NCBI RefSeq assembly: GCF_004028635.1
Contig: NZ_RQJW01000005.1
Location: 660,982-724,981 of the forward strand
DNA length: 64,000 nt
Source: Streptomyces cyaneus
GTDB taxonomy: Bacteria; Actinomycetota; Actinomycetes; Streptomycetales; Streptomycetaceae
Direction: 5' to 3'
Under the pieces are notes generated by a model, which saw only the letters and a program-made list of their open reading frames with translations, ran no database searches and was not told where the DNA came from. This document shows, piece after piece, positions 50,614-59,951 of this stretch. Each line of letters opens with the position of its first letter. Position 1 is the stretch's first letter. The position numbers and the translations under genes are program-made.

Positions 50614-51444
50614 ATGACTCTCGGAGACGAACGGGAGACCTCCGGCGGTTACGCAGGCACCGGTCAGACCCGGACCCGGCTGCCCGAGAGCGGCGGTGAC
50701 CTGTACGGGGGCGCGCGGCGAGGCGGCCGCTCGTCGTCCCGGAGCCTGGTCACCGTGGTCGGCGTGGTCGTCCTCCTCATCGCCGCGATCGCCTTCGCGA
50801 ACCGTGGAGGCGACGACTCCGATTCAGCAGGCGGGGACGAAAACCAGCCGAAATCCTCAACCACGGCAGCAAGCGGCTCACGCCCGGTGGAGGGCAAGGC
50901 CGGGGGGATTCCGGCGGGGTTCGCGCAGGATGAGGTGGGGGTGCAGAGTGCGGCGACCAACTATGCGGTGGCGCTGGTGTCGGCCGACATCCTCCAGCCG
51001 GCCCGGCGGGCCGAGATCGTCCAGCAGGTCTTCGTCGTCGACAAGCAGGCGGAGCTCGCGGCCAAGTTCGACAAGGCGTACTCCAAGGAGTTCCTGAGCA
51101 GCATCGGGCTGGACGAGAACGGCAACGCGACGGCGGGCAACACCTACGTCTCGCGCACCGTGCCCATCGGCACCAAGGTCACGAGCTACTCGGACTCCGC
51201 CGCGACCGTCGAGGTGTGGTGCACCGGCGTGTTCGGCATGGCCGGGGAGAGCTCGACCAATCCGGCCAGCAGCGACTGGTTCACCATGACGCTCCAGCTT
51301 CGCTGGGCAAACAGTGACTGGAAGGTCGAGAGCTTCTCCCAGAAGGACGGCCCCGCACCCGTCCCCGGGGACAACCGGGCATCCAGCGCCGATGAGATGG
51401 CCAAGGCCGTCGAGGAGTACGGAGGGTTCACGTATGCCCGATAG
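50614..51444 (+). CDS. Single-span membrane protein of T4SS-like cluster (VirB8/TraH-like position)
   Basis: 276 aa from the ATG at 50614. A Gly/Arg-rich N-terminus, one membrane segment (about 45-63), a Ser/Asp-rich linker and an extracytoplasmic alpha/beta domain (about 110-250). That domain has a WCTGVFGM Cys motif and LRWANSDWKVESFS. The membrane anchor plus NTF2-like domain resembles VirB8-family assembly factors; inference from topology. It overlaps the next gene by 11 bp. Confidence 0.78.
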   Translation: MTLGDERETSGGYAGTGQTRTRLPESGGDLYGGARRGGRSSSRSLVTVVGVVVLLIAAIAFANRGGDDSDSAGGDENQPKSSTTAASGSRPVEGKAGGIPAGFAQDEVGVQSAATNYAVALVSADILQPARRAEIVQQVFVVDKQAELAAKFDKAYSKEFLSSIGLDENGNATAGNTYVSRTVPIGTKVTSYSDSAATVEVWCTGVFGMAGESSTNPASSDWFTMTLQLRWANSDWKVESFSQKDGPAPVPGDNRASSADEMAKAVEEYGGFTYAR

Positions 51445-52768
51445 CCCGCGCCGCGTACTCAGGGTCGCCGCCGCCTTCACTGCCGTACAGACCACAGTCG
51501 TACTGCTGGCCACACGTGCCGTCGCCGCGCCCACACCGTCACCGACCCCGTCGGGCGACAACTGCGACCTCATCGTCGGCCCCGCCAAGGACTACTGCGA
51601 AAAGGACACCGGCGGCACCGGCGGCACCAGCAAAACCCCGTCCCTGACCGACCCCACCGCCACCCTCGACCCCCTCTCCTCCCTCGCCAAGGGCTGCGCC
51701 GACGCCGCCGGCTGGACCGTCAAGCAGCTCAGCGAGGCCGTGAAGGAGACCGCGAACGTCGACTTCACGAACCAGAAGTTCCTCCAGCAGTACGCGGTCG
51801 TCTTCGCGGCATCGACGATCCTCACGCTCCTCCTGTGGCTCCTGGCAGTGGCCAAGCGAGCCGTCCGAGGCGTCCCCCTCACCACCGCCATCTCCGAGGC
51901 GATCGGCTTCCTCTGGCTCACCGTCCTCGCGTCCGCGTTCACGCCGCTGATCCTCTACACGGTCGTATCGGCCACGGACGGCGTCTCGGACGTCCTCGCG
52001 AAGGCGACGGGCGACCAGACGGACACCTTCTTCGGCACGTTCGCCGGCGCCCTGGAGAAGGGCGAGAACATCGGCGGCGGCCCGATCATGCTGATCGTGG
52101 TGTCCCTGGTCTCCATCCTCGCCGCCGGCATCCTCTGGCTGGAGCTCGTCATCCGCGCCGCCCTGCTCTACGTCGGCGCCCTCCTCGGCACCGTCGTCTA
52201 CGCGGGCCTGGTCGACAAGAACCTGTGGGGCCACGTCCGCCGCTGGGCGGGCATCATGATCGCCGTCATCCTGGTCAAGCCGGTCATCGTCATAGTGCTC
52301 GGCCTGGCCGGCGCCCTGTCCGCCGACGACGGCCCGGACGCCTTCTCGGCCGTCGTCTCCGGCCTGGCCATCATCCTGCTCGCCATCTTCGCGAGCGCGA
52401 TGATCTACCGCTTCGTCCCGGGCTTCGGCGACGAGATCGCCGGCTCCCGCAACAACCGCATCATGAGCGGCGCCGAGGGCAAGGCCGCCGCGGTCATCAG
52501 CTCCCCGGCGACCCTCGTCGCCCAGGGCATCAAGACGCACAGCTCCCGCGCGGACAACAACGGCGGCGGCCAGTCCTCCGGCGGAGCCCGCCCCGGAAAC
52601 GCCGTCTCCGGCGGCGTCGCCGCGCACAGCACGCGCTCCTCGAACTCAGGCGGCGGATCTGTCCCCTCCGCCGCACCTGCGCCCCGTTCGAGCAGCCCGG
52701 TGAACACCCCCCACGCCAGCAACACCCGTAACAGCAGCAGCAACCGTTCAGGAGGTGACGGGCGTTGA
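51434..52768 (+). CDS. Polytopic membrane protein, VirB6/TrbL-like
   Basis: 444 aa. Signal-like N-terminus, an acidic Ser/Thr-rich stretch with three Cys, then about six to seven membrane segments (from YAVVFAASTILTLLLWLLAV onward). The cytoplasmic Ser/Asn/Gly-rich tail is about 90 residues. This is the layout of VirB6/TrbL core channel proteins. Its end overlaps the next start (TTGA) and its tail coding sequence contains the next RBS. Confidence 0.82.
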   Translation: MPDSPRRVLRVAAAFTAVQTTVVLLATRAVAAPTPSPTPSGDNCDLIVGPAKDYCEKDTGGTGGTSKTPSLTDPTATLDPLSSLAKGCADAAGWTVKQLSEAVKETANVDFTNQKFLQQYAVVFAASTILTLLLWLLAVAKRAVRGVPLTTAISEAIGFLWLTVLASAFTPLILYTVVSATDGVSDVLAKATGDQTDTFFGTFAGALEKGENIGGGPIMLIVVSLVSILAAGILWLELVIRAALLYVGALLGTVVYAGLVDKNLWGHVRRWAGIMIAVILVKPVIVIVLGLAGALSADDGPDAFSAVVSGLAIILLAIFASAMIYRFVPGFGDEIAGSRNNRIMSGAEGKAAAVISSPATLVAQGIKTHSSRADNNGGGQSSGGARPGNAVSGGVAAHSTRSSNSGGGSVPSAAPAPRSSSPVNTPHASNTRNSSSNRSGGDGR

Positions 52769-54321
52769 CGACCGAGTCCCACGTGTCCCACGCGGTCACG
52801 CCCCGCCGTACATATCTGATCGGCCGCGCCCGGCCGAACGCGATCGTCGGCCGCAACCGCGAGACCGGAGAGATCGCGCTGATCATCGGGGGCGCGTTCC
52901 TCGGCATGATGTGCGGACTCCTCGTCCCCGTCCTGTCCCTGCGCATCGTCCTGCTGATGGGCTTCCCGCTGATCGCGCTGGCCGCGGTCTACGTGCCGTA
53001 CAAGCACCGGACCTTCTACAAGTGGTACGAGATCAACCGCAGCTACAAGCGCACCCTCCGCCAGGGCACGACCTACCGCTCCGGCGCCGTCGAGGCCGGC
53101 ACCCACCTCGACGGGCGGGAGGTCGAGATCGGTCCGCCGCCCGGCATCGGCCGCATCACCTGGCTGGCCGCCCCCTTCGGGCCGGACGAGATCGCCGTAC
53201 TGCTCCACGCCGACCGCCGCACGGTCACGGCCGCGATCGAGATCGAGGGGCCCGGCGTGGGCCTGCGCGACTCCGAGGACCAGGAAGCCCTCGTCGACCG
53301 CTTCGGCACCCTCCTCAAGCATGTGGCGAACGGCGACGGCTTCGTGACGCGCCTGCAGATGCTCGCCCGCACCCTTCCCGCCGACCCGGACGCCCACGCC
53401 AAGGACGTCGCCGTACGAGGCGACGACCGGGCCCTCGGCTGGCTGCAGCAGTCGTACGACCAACTCCAGTCGATGGTGTCGACGAGCAGCGAGCAGCACC
53501 GCGCCTATCTCGTCGCCTGCATGCACTTCAACCGCGAACTGGCCGCCGAGGCCCAGGCGATGGCCCGCGCGGCCCGCCCGCACGGCGGCAAGGTCGACCG
53601 GGACGCGGGCCTGGCGGTCGTCATGGCGCGCGAGCTGACGGACATCTGCTCGCGCCTCCAGGAGGCCGACATCCGCGTCCGGCAGCCCCTCGGTCAGGGC
53701 CGTCTGGCCTCTCTCATCCACTCCATGTACGACCCGGACCACCCGATCGACCACATCCAGGCGATGACGAAGCGCAACGCCTGGCCGGCCGAGCTGGACG
53801 CCATGGAGCCGACGTTCTTGCAGGCCAAGACCCGGGAGTCCTCCACGCGCGCGCCCTGGTGCCACGCCACCGCCTGGGTGAAGGAGTGGCCGATGACCCC
53901 GGTCGGCGTCAACTTCCTGGCGCCGCTGCTGGTCCACACCCCGGACGTCATCCGAACGGTCGCTGTGACGATGGATCTCGAACCCACCGAGGTAGCCATC
54001 GAACGCATGCTGACCGAGAAGACGAACGACGAGGCGGAGGCCAGCCGCGCCGCCAAGATGAACCGGACCGTCGACCCCCGCGACATCGCCGCCCACAACC
54101 GCCTCGACCAGCGAGGAGAAGACCTCGCGAGCGGTGCCGCCGGCGTCAACCTGGTCGGCTACATCACCGTCTCCTCCCGCTCCCCCGAGGCCCTGGCCCG
54201 CGACAAGCGGACCATCCGGGCGTCGGCCGGAAAGTCGTATCTGAAGCTGGAGTGGTGCGACCGCGAGCATCACCGGGCATTCGTCAACACGCTCCCCTTC
54301 GCCACCGGCATTCGGAGGTAG
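52765..54321 (+). CDS. SCO6880-type membrane protein of T4SS-like cluster
   Basis: 518 aa from TTG with a perfect GGAGGTGA RBS 7 nt upstream. Two N-terminal membrane segments (about 40-85) precede a large cytoplasmic part without a P-loop. YLIGRARPNAIVGRNRETGE and WYEINRSYKRTL are typical of actinobacterial conjugation clusters, where this family sits directly before the VirB4-type ATPase. I take it to be a VirB3-like anchor fused to a VirB4 N-terminal-like region; inference. Confidence 0.8.
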   Translation: MTTESHVSHAVTPRRTYLIGRARPNAIVGRNRETGEIALIIGGAFLGMMCGLLVPVLSLRIVLLMGFPLIALAAVYVPYKHRTFYKWYEINRSYKRTLRQGTTYRSGAVEAGTHLDGREVEIGPPPGIGRITWLAAPFGPDEIAVLLHADRRTVTAAIEIEGPGVGLRDSEDQEALVDRFGTLLKHVANGDGFVTRLQMLARTLPADPDAHAKDVAVRGDDRALGWLQQSYDQLQSMVSTSSEQHRAYLVACMHFNRELAAEAQAMARAARPHGGKVDRDAGLAVVMARELTDICSRLQEADIRVRQPLGQGRLASLIHSMYDPDHPIDHIQAMTKRNAWPAELDAMEPTFLQAKTRESSTRAPWCHATAWVKEWPMTPVGVNFLAPLLVHTPDVIRTVAVTMDLEPTEVAIERMLTEKTNDEAEASRAAKMNRTVDPRDIAAHNRLDQRGEDLASGAAGVNLVGYITVSSRSPEALARDKRTIRASAGKSYLKLEWCDREHHRAFVNTLPFATGIRR

Positions 54322-54327
54322 GACCTG

Positions 54328-55743
54328 ATGCGGGACCCGCTGTCCGTCCTCACCGACGCCTTCACGTCCTTCCTCTTCGGGAAGGTCGAGACGACCCGGC
54401 TGCCGGTGCGCACGTCGACGGGCCAGGCCCAGGCCGTCTACCTCCCCACCGCCGCGCCGGGTCTGGGTGACTCGGGGGTGATCATCGGCCGCGAGGTGTA
54501 TTCCGGCAAGGGCTACATCTACGACCCCTTCCAGCTGTACGGCCAGCAGCTCCCCGCCCCGCACTGGCTGGTCCTCGGCGAGTCCGGCAACGGCAAGTCG
54601 GCCCTGGAGAAGACGTACGTCCTACGCCAGCTGCGCTTCCGCGACCGCCAGGTCGTCGTCCTCGACGCCCAGGGCGAGGACGGCGTCGGCGAGTGGAACC
54701 TCATCGCGCAGGAGCTGGGGATAACTCCCATCCGCCTGGACCCGATGGCGGCCCTGGACATGGGGATCCGCCTCAACCCGCTCGACCCCGCGATCACGAC
54801 GACGGGCCAGCTCGCCCTGCTCCGGACCATCATCGAGGTCGCGATGGGCCACGGCCTCGACGAGCGCTCGGGCTTCGCGCTGAAGGTCGCGCACGCCTAC
54901 GTCAACGAGACCGTCGTCGAGCGCCAGCCGGTCCTGACCGACATCGTCGAGCAGCTACGGCACCCCGAGCCGGAGTCGGCGGAGGCGATGAACGTCGCCA
55001 TAGACGACGTACGGGCGTGGGGCTTGGACGTGGCGCTGGTGCTGGACCGTCTGGTCGACGGTGACCTGCGCGGCATGTTCGACGGTCCGACGACGGTCGG
55101 CATCGACCTCGACGCGCCGCTCATTGTGTTCGATTTGTCCCACATCGACCGCAACTCCATCGCCATGCCGATCCTGATGGCGATCGTCGGTGTTTGGCTG
55201 GAGCACACCTGGATCCGCCCCGACCGGAAGAAGCGCATCTTCCTGGTCGAGGAGGCCTGGCACATCATCAACAGCCCCTTCGTGGCCCAGCTCTTCCAGC
55301 GCCTGCTGAAGTTCGGCCGACGCCTGGGACTGTCCTTCGTCGCCGTGGTCCACCACCTGTCCGACGTCGTGGACGGCGCGGCGGCGAAGGAGGCGGCCGC
55401 GATCCTGAAGATGGCGTCCACCAGGACGATCTACGCCCAGAAGGCGGACGAGGCGAGAGCGACGGGCCGCGTGCTGGGCCTGCCGCGCTGGGCGGTGGAG
55501 ATCATCCCCAGCCTCACCCCCGGCATCGCGGTGTGGGACGTCAACGGCAACGTCCAGGTCGTCAAACACCTGATCACGGAGACGGAACGCCCCCTGGTCT
55601 TCACCGACCGCGCGATGACCGAGTCGTCCGCCGACCGCGAGCTGACCGACGACGCCCTGCGCGCCGCCGAGCTGGAGGCGGAGGAACGGGCGGCGGCCTT
55701 CGTGGAGCAGCACCTCGGCGACTCCGAATCGACGGTGGCGTAG
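54328..55743 (+). CDS. VirB4/TraC-like ATPase of T4SS-like cluster
   Basis: 471 aa. Walker A GESGNGKS (84-91), Walker B IFLVEEAW at about 304-312 and a conserved Arg-rich motif in KADEARATGRVLGL. Domain layout matches the C-terminal ATPase part of VirB4; the N-terminal part is encoded by the previous gene. It starts 6 bp after that gene. It should power assembly or substrate transfer at the membrane. The recalled S. coelicolor counterpart (cmdB) affects aerial growth and antibiotic output. Confidence 0.9.
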   Translation: MRDPLSVLTDAFTSFLFGKVETTRLPVRTSTGQAQAVYLPTAAPGLGDSGVIIGREVYSGKGYIYDPFQLYGQQLPAPHWLVLGESGNGKSALEKTYVLRQLRFRDRQVVVLDAQGEDGVGEWNLIAQELGITPIRLDPMAALDMGIRLNPLDPAITTTGQLALLRTIIEVAMGHGLDERSGFALKVAHAYVNETVVERQPVLTDIVEQLRHPEPESAEAMNVAIDDVRAWGLDVALVLDRLVDGDLRGMFDGPTTVGIDLDAPLIVFDLSHIDRNSIAMPILMAIVGVWLEHTWIRPDRKKRIFLVEEAWHIINSPFVAQLFQRLLKFGRRLGLSFVAVVHHLSDVVDGAAAKEAAAILKMASTRTIYAQKADEARATGRVLGLPRWAVEIIPSLTPGIAVWDVNGNVQVVKHLITETERPLVFTDRAMTESSADRELTDDALRAAELEAEERAAAFVEQHLGDSESTVA

Positions 55744-55758
55744 GGCTAAGGGGGCAGT

Positions 55759-57321
55759 GTGAGACCGGACGACCGCCGAGCACACCGGGAGCACCGGGAC
55801 CACCGGGACGGCCAGGGAGGCATCCCCGACGGCCTGCTCATCGGCATACTCGCCTTCCTCCTCGGCATGACCCTGCTGGTCTGGACGGCCACGGGCCTCG
55901 CGGCCCTGCTCGCCCACGGCTCCTGGCCCTCCGGCGTCACCTTCACCCGCACGCCCCTGGCCATGCGCGCCCTGATCGCCCAGCCACACGACATCCCGGG
56001 CGCATGGCCTCAGACGCCGGAGGGTCAGCTGTCCGGGTACGGCCTGTTCTGGGGGCTGTTCATCGGCCAGCTGATGGTCCTGATCGTGCTGACCGTGTTC
56101 GTGATGGGGACGGTGGCCCGGTGGAGGGCGGTCAGGGCGGGGCGGAGTGTGGGGAAGACGGGCGTCGGGGAGGGGCAGGGGCCGGCGGAGACACCGGCAC
56201 CGGCACAGGCGGCGGCACCGGCACCGGTACCGGCATCACATGATGTACCGGCGCCCCGAACGGAGCCGCAGCTGGAGCCAACTGGGCATTCTGATGCCGC
56301 TCGACCGACGACGGTCACCACGCCCGGGGGACTCAGCGAACCGGCGGGGACCGGGGCCGACCTCCACGCGTCTGGGCCCGGCGAACGGGTGGGTGCGTGG
56401 GAAAGGCTTGTCGTAGCCACGAGGGAAAGCCGCCAATCAACCGCGACCCAGGCAGTACTCGACGCGGAAGGCCCCACCCTCGTAGTCACCTCGAACGAGG
56501 CCCTCTGGCAGGACACAAAGGACGCCCGCTCAAAACTCGGCCCAGTCCTCCTCTACGACCCCACCCACCTCTGCGACACCCCGGCCCGCATCCACTGGTC
56601 CCCCACCACAGGCTGCGAGGACAAACAAACCGCGGCCTCAAGAGCCACCGCACTCCTGACCCCGGTCCGCCCCACCTCTCGCCTGGACCAAGCGGTCAGC
56701 GACACCGCCGAAACGCTACTGCGCAGCTACCTCCACGCCGCGGCCATCGACGGCCGCACCATCCGCCACGTCCACCGCTGGTCCCAGGGCACCCAGATCC
56801 AGGACGCCGTACGAACCCTCCGTACGAACCCGAAGGCGGCCCCGGGCTCGGCAGGCGAACTCGAAGCCGCCCTCACAGCCCACCCCGAACGCCGGGACAT
56901 GGCTCAGGAGTTGACGACCCGCGCACTCTCCGCGCTCTCCACGGTCAACATCCGAGAGTCCTGCACTCCAAACCGAACTGATGCCCTCACCTTGGATTCC
57001 TTCGTCCATGAAGCGGGCACGCTTTATGTGGTGGGTGAATCCATCGAGGACCCCCGAGCCAACCCGGGCGCCATGCCACTCCTGACGGCCCTCGCCGCAA
57101 GCGTGGTCGAGCGCGGCCGGCGCATGGCCGAACGGTCATCCTCCGGTCGCCTCGACCCACCACTGACGCTCGTCCTGGACGACGTCGCCGCCGTGGCTCC
57201 GCTTCCCCAGCTGCCGGAGCTGCTGGCCACCGGAGCGGACCGGGGCATGCCGACCCTGGCCCTGCTCCGGTCCCGCGAACAGGCCCGCTCCCGCTGGCCG
57301 CACGACGAACTCCCGGTGTAG
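55759..57321 (+). CDS. VirD4-like membrane protein lacking a Walker A motif
   Basis: 520 aa from GTG. Two N-terminal membrane segments (about 25-50 and 95-118), an Ala/Pro-rich linker (about 130-205) and a cytoplasmic domain. LVVTSNEALWQDTKDAR and GPVLLYDPTHL match the strand after the P-loop in VirD4 coupling proteins, and LTLVLDDVAAVAPLPQLPEL matches Walker B and the following helix. Where the GxxxxGK(S/T) loop should be, ATRESRQSTATQAVLD is found, so ATP binding is doubtful. The protein ends early (LLRSREQARSRWPHDELPV) at a stop within a 17-bp duplication, so the C-terminal RecA part may be missing. Confidence 0.78.
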   Translation: MRPDDRRAHREHRDHRDGQGGIPDGLLIGILAFLLGMTLLVWTATGLAALLAHGSWPSGVTFTRTPLAMRALIAQPHDIPGAWPQTPEGQLSGYGLFWGLFIGQLMVLIVLTVFVMGTVARWRAVRAGRSVGKTGVGEGQGPAETPAPAQAAAPAPVPASHDVPAPRTEPQLEPTGHSDAARPTTVTTPGGLSEPAGTGADLHASGPGERVGAWERLVVATRESRQSTATQAVLDAEGPTLVVTSNEALWQDTKDARSKLGPVLLYDPTHLCDTPARIHWSPTTGCEDKQTAASRATALLTPVRPTSRLDQAVSDTAETLLRSYLHAAAIDGRTIRHVHRWSQGTQIQDAVRTLRTNPKAAPGSAGELEAALTAHPERRDMAQELTTRALSALSTVNIRESCTPNRTDALTLDSFVHEAGTLYVVGESIEDPRANPGAMPLLTALAASVVERGRRMAERSSSGRLDPPLTLVLDDVAAVAPLPQLPELLATGADRGMPTLALLRSREQARSRWPHDELPV

Positions 57322-57342
57322 TCGCACTCCCGGTGTAGTCGC
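57309..57342. repeat. Perfect 17-bp tandem duplication at the end of the VirD4-like gene
   Basis: ACTCCCGGTGTAGTCGC occurs at 57309-57325 and again at 57326-57342. The stop codon TAG (57319-57321) is in the first copy. Confidence 0.85.
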
Positions 57343-57506
57343 ACCCCTCCGCCCCTCGCCGAGCGCGCTGGGCATGACACAACACGCGACCCCTGAACGC
57401 TCCTTGTGCCCTAGCGCGCCCCGATTCCACAGCAGCACCACAGGGAACCGGTGAAGGGGGGCCGGCAACTGCGCGAAGCCCTCAGCCGGATCGAGGGGAG
57501 CGCCAC

Positions 57507-59939
57507 ATGCCCACACCACCCAATCCGCCCACACCGCCCGCTCCGCCCAATCCGCCCGGGCTCCCGGTACCCGTACCTCACCCACCCCCGCCCACCACCG
57601 AAGAACTCCCGCACGCCAGACGGGGCATGTACAAGGCGACCTACTCGCCCGTGGCCATCCCCCAGCGCACAGGCGGCGGCACCGACAGCCAGGAGCTGAT
57701 GCGGGGCCCCGAGAAGGCGGCCTTCGTACGGTCGCTGGAGATCGCCCAGCCGGAAGCGGACGAGCTGCGCGAGCGCGGCACCGCCCCCGCGGGCGTACTG
57801 GACGCCCTCACACCGTCCACCACCCCGCTCCCTGCCCGGCTGGGCCCCGTCCCCACGCCCGACCTCGTCCAACTGGCCACCGCCCTGGCCGAGTTACGCA
57901 AGGACGCGGCGGAACAACTCCGCTCCCCCGCGCCGACCGGCTTCGCGGCCACCCTCACAGCGGCGGCGCCCACCGAAACACCCGCGGAGACCGAATCCAG
58001 GGCGGCGACGGCGCTCACGAGAGCCGCCTTCGCCGAACAGGCCGCCGTGGACTTCGCCAAACGCGTCGCCATCACCCCCGTCGGCCGACTCCACCTCGAA
58101 CGCATCGACATGACCCCGGCCGGCACGGAGCGCGGCGAGTTACTCTCCACCATTCCCCTCTCCCCCAAGGAGACGGTGAACGTCGTACACAAGGAATGGT
58201 CGACGATCACCGACACCTTCGAATCGGTGGTGAAGGACGAACTGGAGAGCTACAGCGAGAAGGGCGTCACGGAAAAGACCGAGCTCAGCCAGTCGGCCGA
58301 GTCTCAGACCAAGGTCGCCAACGCCCTCGACCTCAGCGCCCATGTGTCCGGCAGCTACGGCTTCGTCACGTTCTCCACCGACTCGAGCTTCAAACACGAG
58401 GAGAACGAGTCGACGACCCGCCGGGAAAGCTCCAACCACAGCATGGAGCTGACCCAGAAGGCCTCCCTGCGGGCGAAGAAGGAACACAAGGTGACGATCT
58501 CCACGGTGTCGGTGGTCGGCAAGGAGGAGACCTCGACCCGGACGCTCACCAACCCGAGCGCGACCCAGGCGATGCGCGTCGACTACTACTCGCTGATACG
58601 CAAGTGGCGGGTACAGCTCTACCGTTACGGCCTGCGGATGACATACGACCTGGTCCTCCCTGACGTCGGCGCCGGCTTCCGGCGCACGTACACCCGGCTG
58701 CGCCGCATCGACACAGAACTGGCCAAGTCGTTCGTCTTCGACCTGGACCCGGAGAACATCACCGAGGAGAAGCGCAAGCAGCTCCAAACGCAGTACCACG
58801 TCATCCTGGAGCCGGAGCCGGACCTCCAGCAGGAGGTACGCACCACCCCGCAGCACTACGAGTTCGGCGACAACGACGGCGTCCACACCGCGGTGGTCGA
58901 CTTCGAGATCCCCGACGGCTACGCGGTCAGCAAGACGCACATCCTCGCGGAGCTCGGCAACTTCAACAAAAGCGGCCGGATGTTCATGCTGCTCGGCTTC
59001 ACCGGCAATCTCGCCCGCGACGGAGTCGCCTTCCTGGACGAGGACCTGACGGCGCCCGCCTTCAACGGCATGCGCGGCAAACAGAACTTCCTCTTCACCT
59101 CCCGGCTGATCGACCAGCTCTCGCTGACCCTGCGGTTCACGGTCAACCGCACCGACGAACACAAGTACGCCTGGCAGCTGGCCTGCTGGGAGAAGCTGCG
59201 CGAGGCGGCGCTGACCATGTACAACGCCCATCGCCGGCGTCTGGAGGAGGAGCGGACCGCGCTGTACGCGACGCTGTCGGGGACGGACACGCTCACCCTG
59301 CGCCAGGAGGAGCACGAGGAGATCATGCGGGTGGTGCTGGGCTGGCTGTTCGGGCCCGGCTTCGACCTGATGCCGTCGGACGTCCACGACCTGTACCGCC
59401 CGACCCCCGCCGGGGACCTCCTGGAGATCGGCGAACCCAGCGGCCTCCCGGGCGCCGAGGCCGACAAACTGAAGGAGTGGAAACTCGCCCTCCACTACGG
59501 CGAGGTCGTCAAGTTCCTGCACCAGGCCATCGAGTGGGAGAACGTCCTCTACTTCCTCTACCCGTACTTCTGGGACCCCAAGGAGAACTGGGACTCCGTC
59601 CGCTCCATGAACCACCCCGACCCGACCCGGCAGTCGTTCCTGCGGTCGGGGGCGGCGCGGGTGGTGCTGACCATCCGGCCCGGTTACGAGGAGTCCTTCG
59701 CCGCCCTCATGGAGAACGGCGCCTTCAGCGACGAACTCCCACCCGATCACCCGTACATGACGATCGCCCAGGAACTACGGGCGTACGCGCTGCGGACGTA
59801 TCCGGGGATCCCGGCGGCAAATCCGGGCGGCGGCCCCATCGCGGACGACAAGCTGCGCGGGGTACTGGTCAACGAGTGGTACCAGTACACGCCGACCAGC
59901 GGCGTCGACATCGGCATCGTCATGCACGACCCCGAGTGA
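57507..59939 (+). CDS. Large cytosolic protein of unknown function (first of a two-gene unit)
   Basis: 810 aa from ATG with GAGGGGAG as RBS. No signal peptide or membrane segment. A Pro-rich start (about 1-40) is followed by a helical Ala/Glu-rich region (about 60-190). The central part (about 225-350) alternates Ser/Thr/Glu with hydrophobic residues (LSAHVSGSYGFVTFSTDSSF, then VTISTVSVVGKEE), suggesting amphipathic beta hairpins or coiled coils. A folded aromatic-rich C-terminal half follows (QAIEWENVLYFLYPYFWDP, WYQYTP). No family recognised. It precedes the gene at 59952 by 12 bp and follows the secretion-like cluster in the same direction. A contractile-injection or pore-forming role is speculation. 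Confidence 0.75.
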   Translation: MPTPPNPPTPPAPPNPPGLPVPVPHPPPPTTEELPHARRGMYKATYSPVAIPQRTGGGTDSQELMRGPEKAAFVRSLEIAQPEADELRERGTAPAGVLDALTPSTTPLPARLGPVPTPDLVQLATALAELRKDAAEQLRSPAPTGFAATLTAAAPTETPAETESRAATALTRAAFAEQAAVDFAKRVAITPVGRLHLERIDMTPAGTERGELLSTIPLSPKETVNVVHKEWSTITDTFESVVKDELESYSEKGVTEKTELSQSAESQTKVANALDLSAHVSGSYGFVTFSTDSSFKHEENESTTRRESSNHSMELTQKASLRAKKEHKVTISTVSVVGKEETSTRTLTNPSATQAMRVDYYSLIRKWRVQLYRYGLRMTYDLVLPDVGAGFRRTYTRLRRIDTELAKSFVFDLDPENITEEKRKQLQTQYHVILEPEPDLQQEVRTTPQHYEFGDNDGVHTAVVDFEIPDGYAVSKTHILAELGNFNKSGRMFMLLGFTGNLARDGVAFLDEDLTAPAFNGMRGKQNFLFTSRLIDQLSLTLRFTVNRTDEHKYAWQLACWEKLREAALTMYNAHRRRLEEERTALYATLSGTDTLTLRQEEHEEIMRVVLGWLFGPGFDLMPSDVHDLYRPTPAGDLLEIGEPSGLPGAEADKLKEWKLALHYGEVVKFLHQAIEWENVLYFLYPYFWDPKENWDSVRSMNHPDPTRQSFLRSGAARVVLTIRPGYEESFAALMENGAFSDELPPDHPYMTIAQELRAYALRTYPGIPAANPGGGPIADDKLRGVLVNEWYQYTPTSGVDIGIVMHDPE

Positions 59940-59951
59940 GGCAGGACGGAC

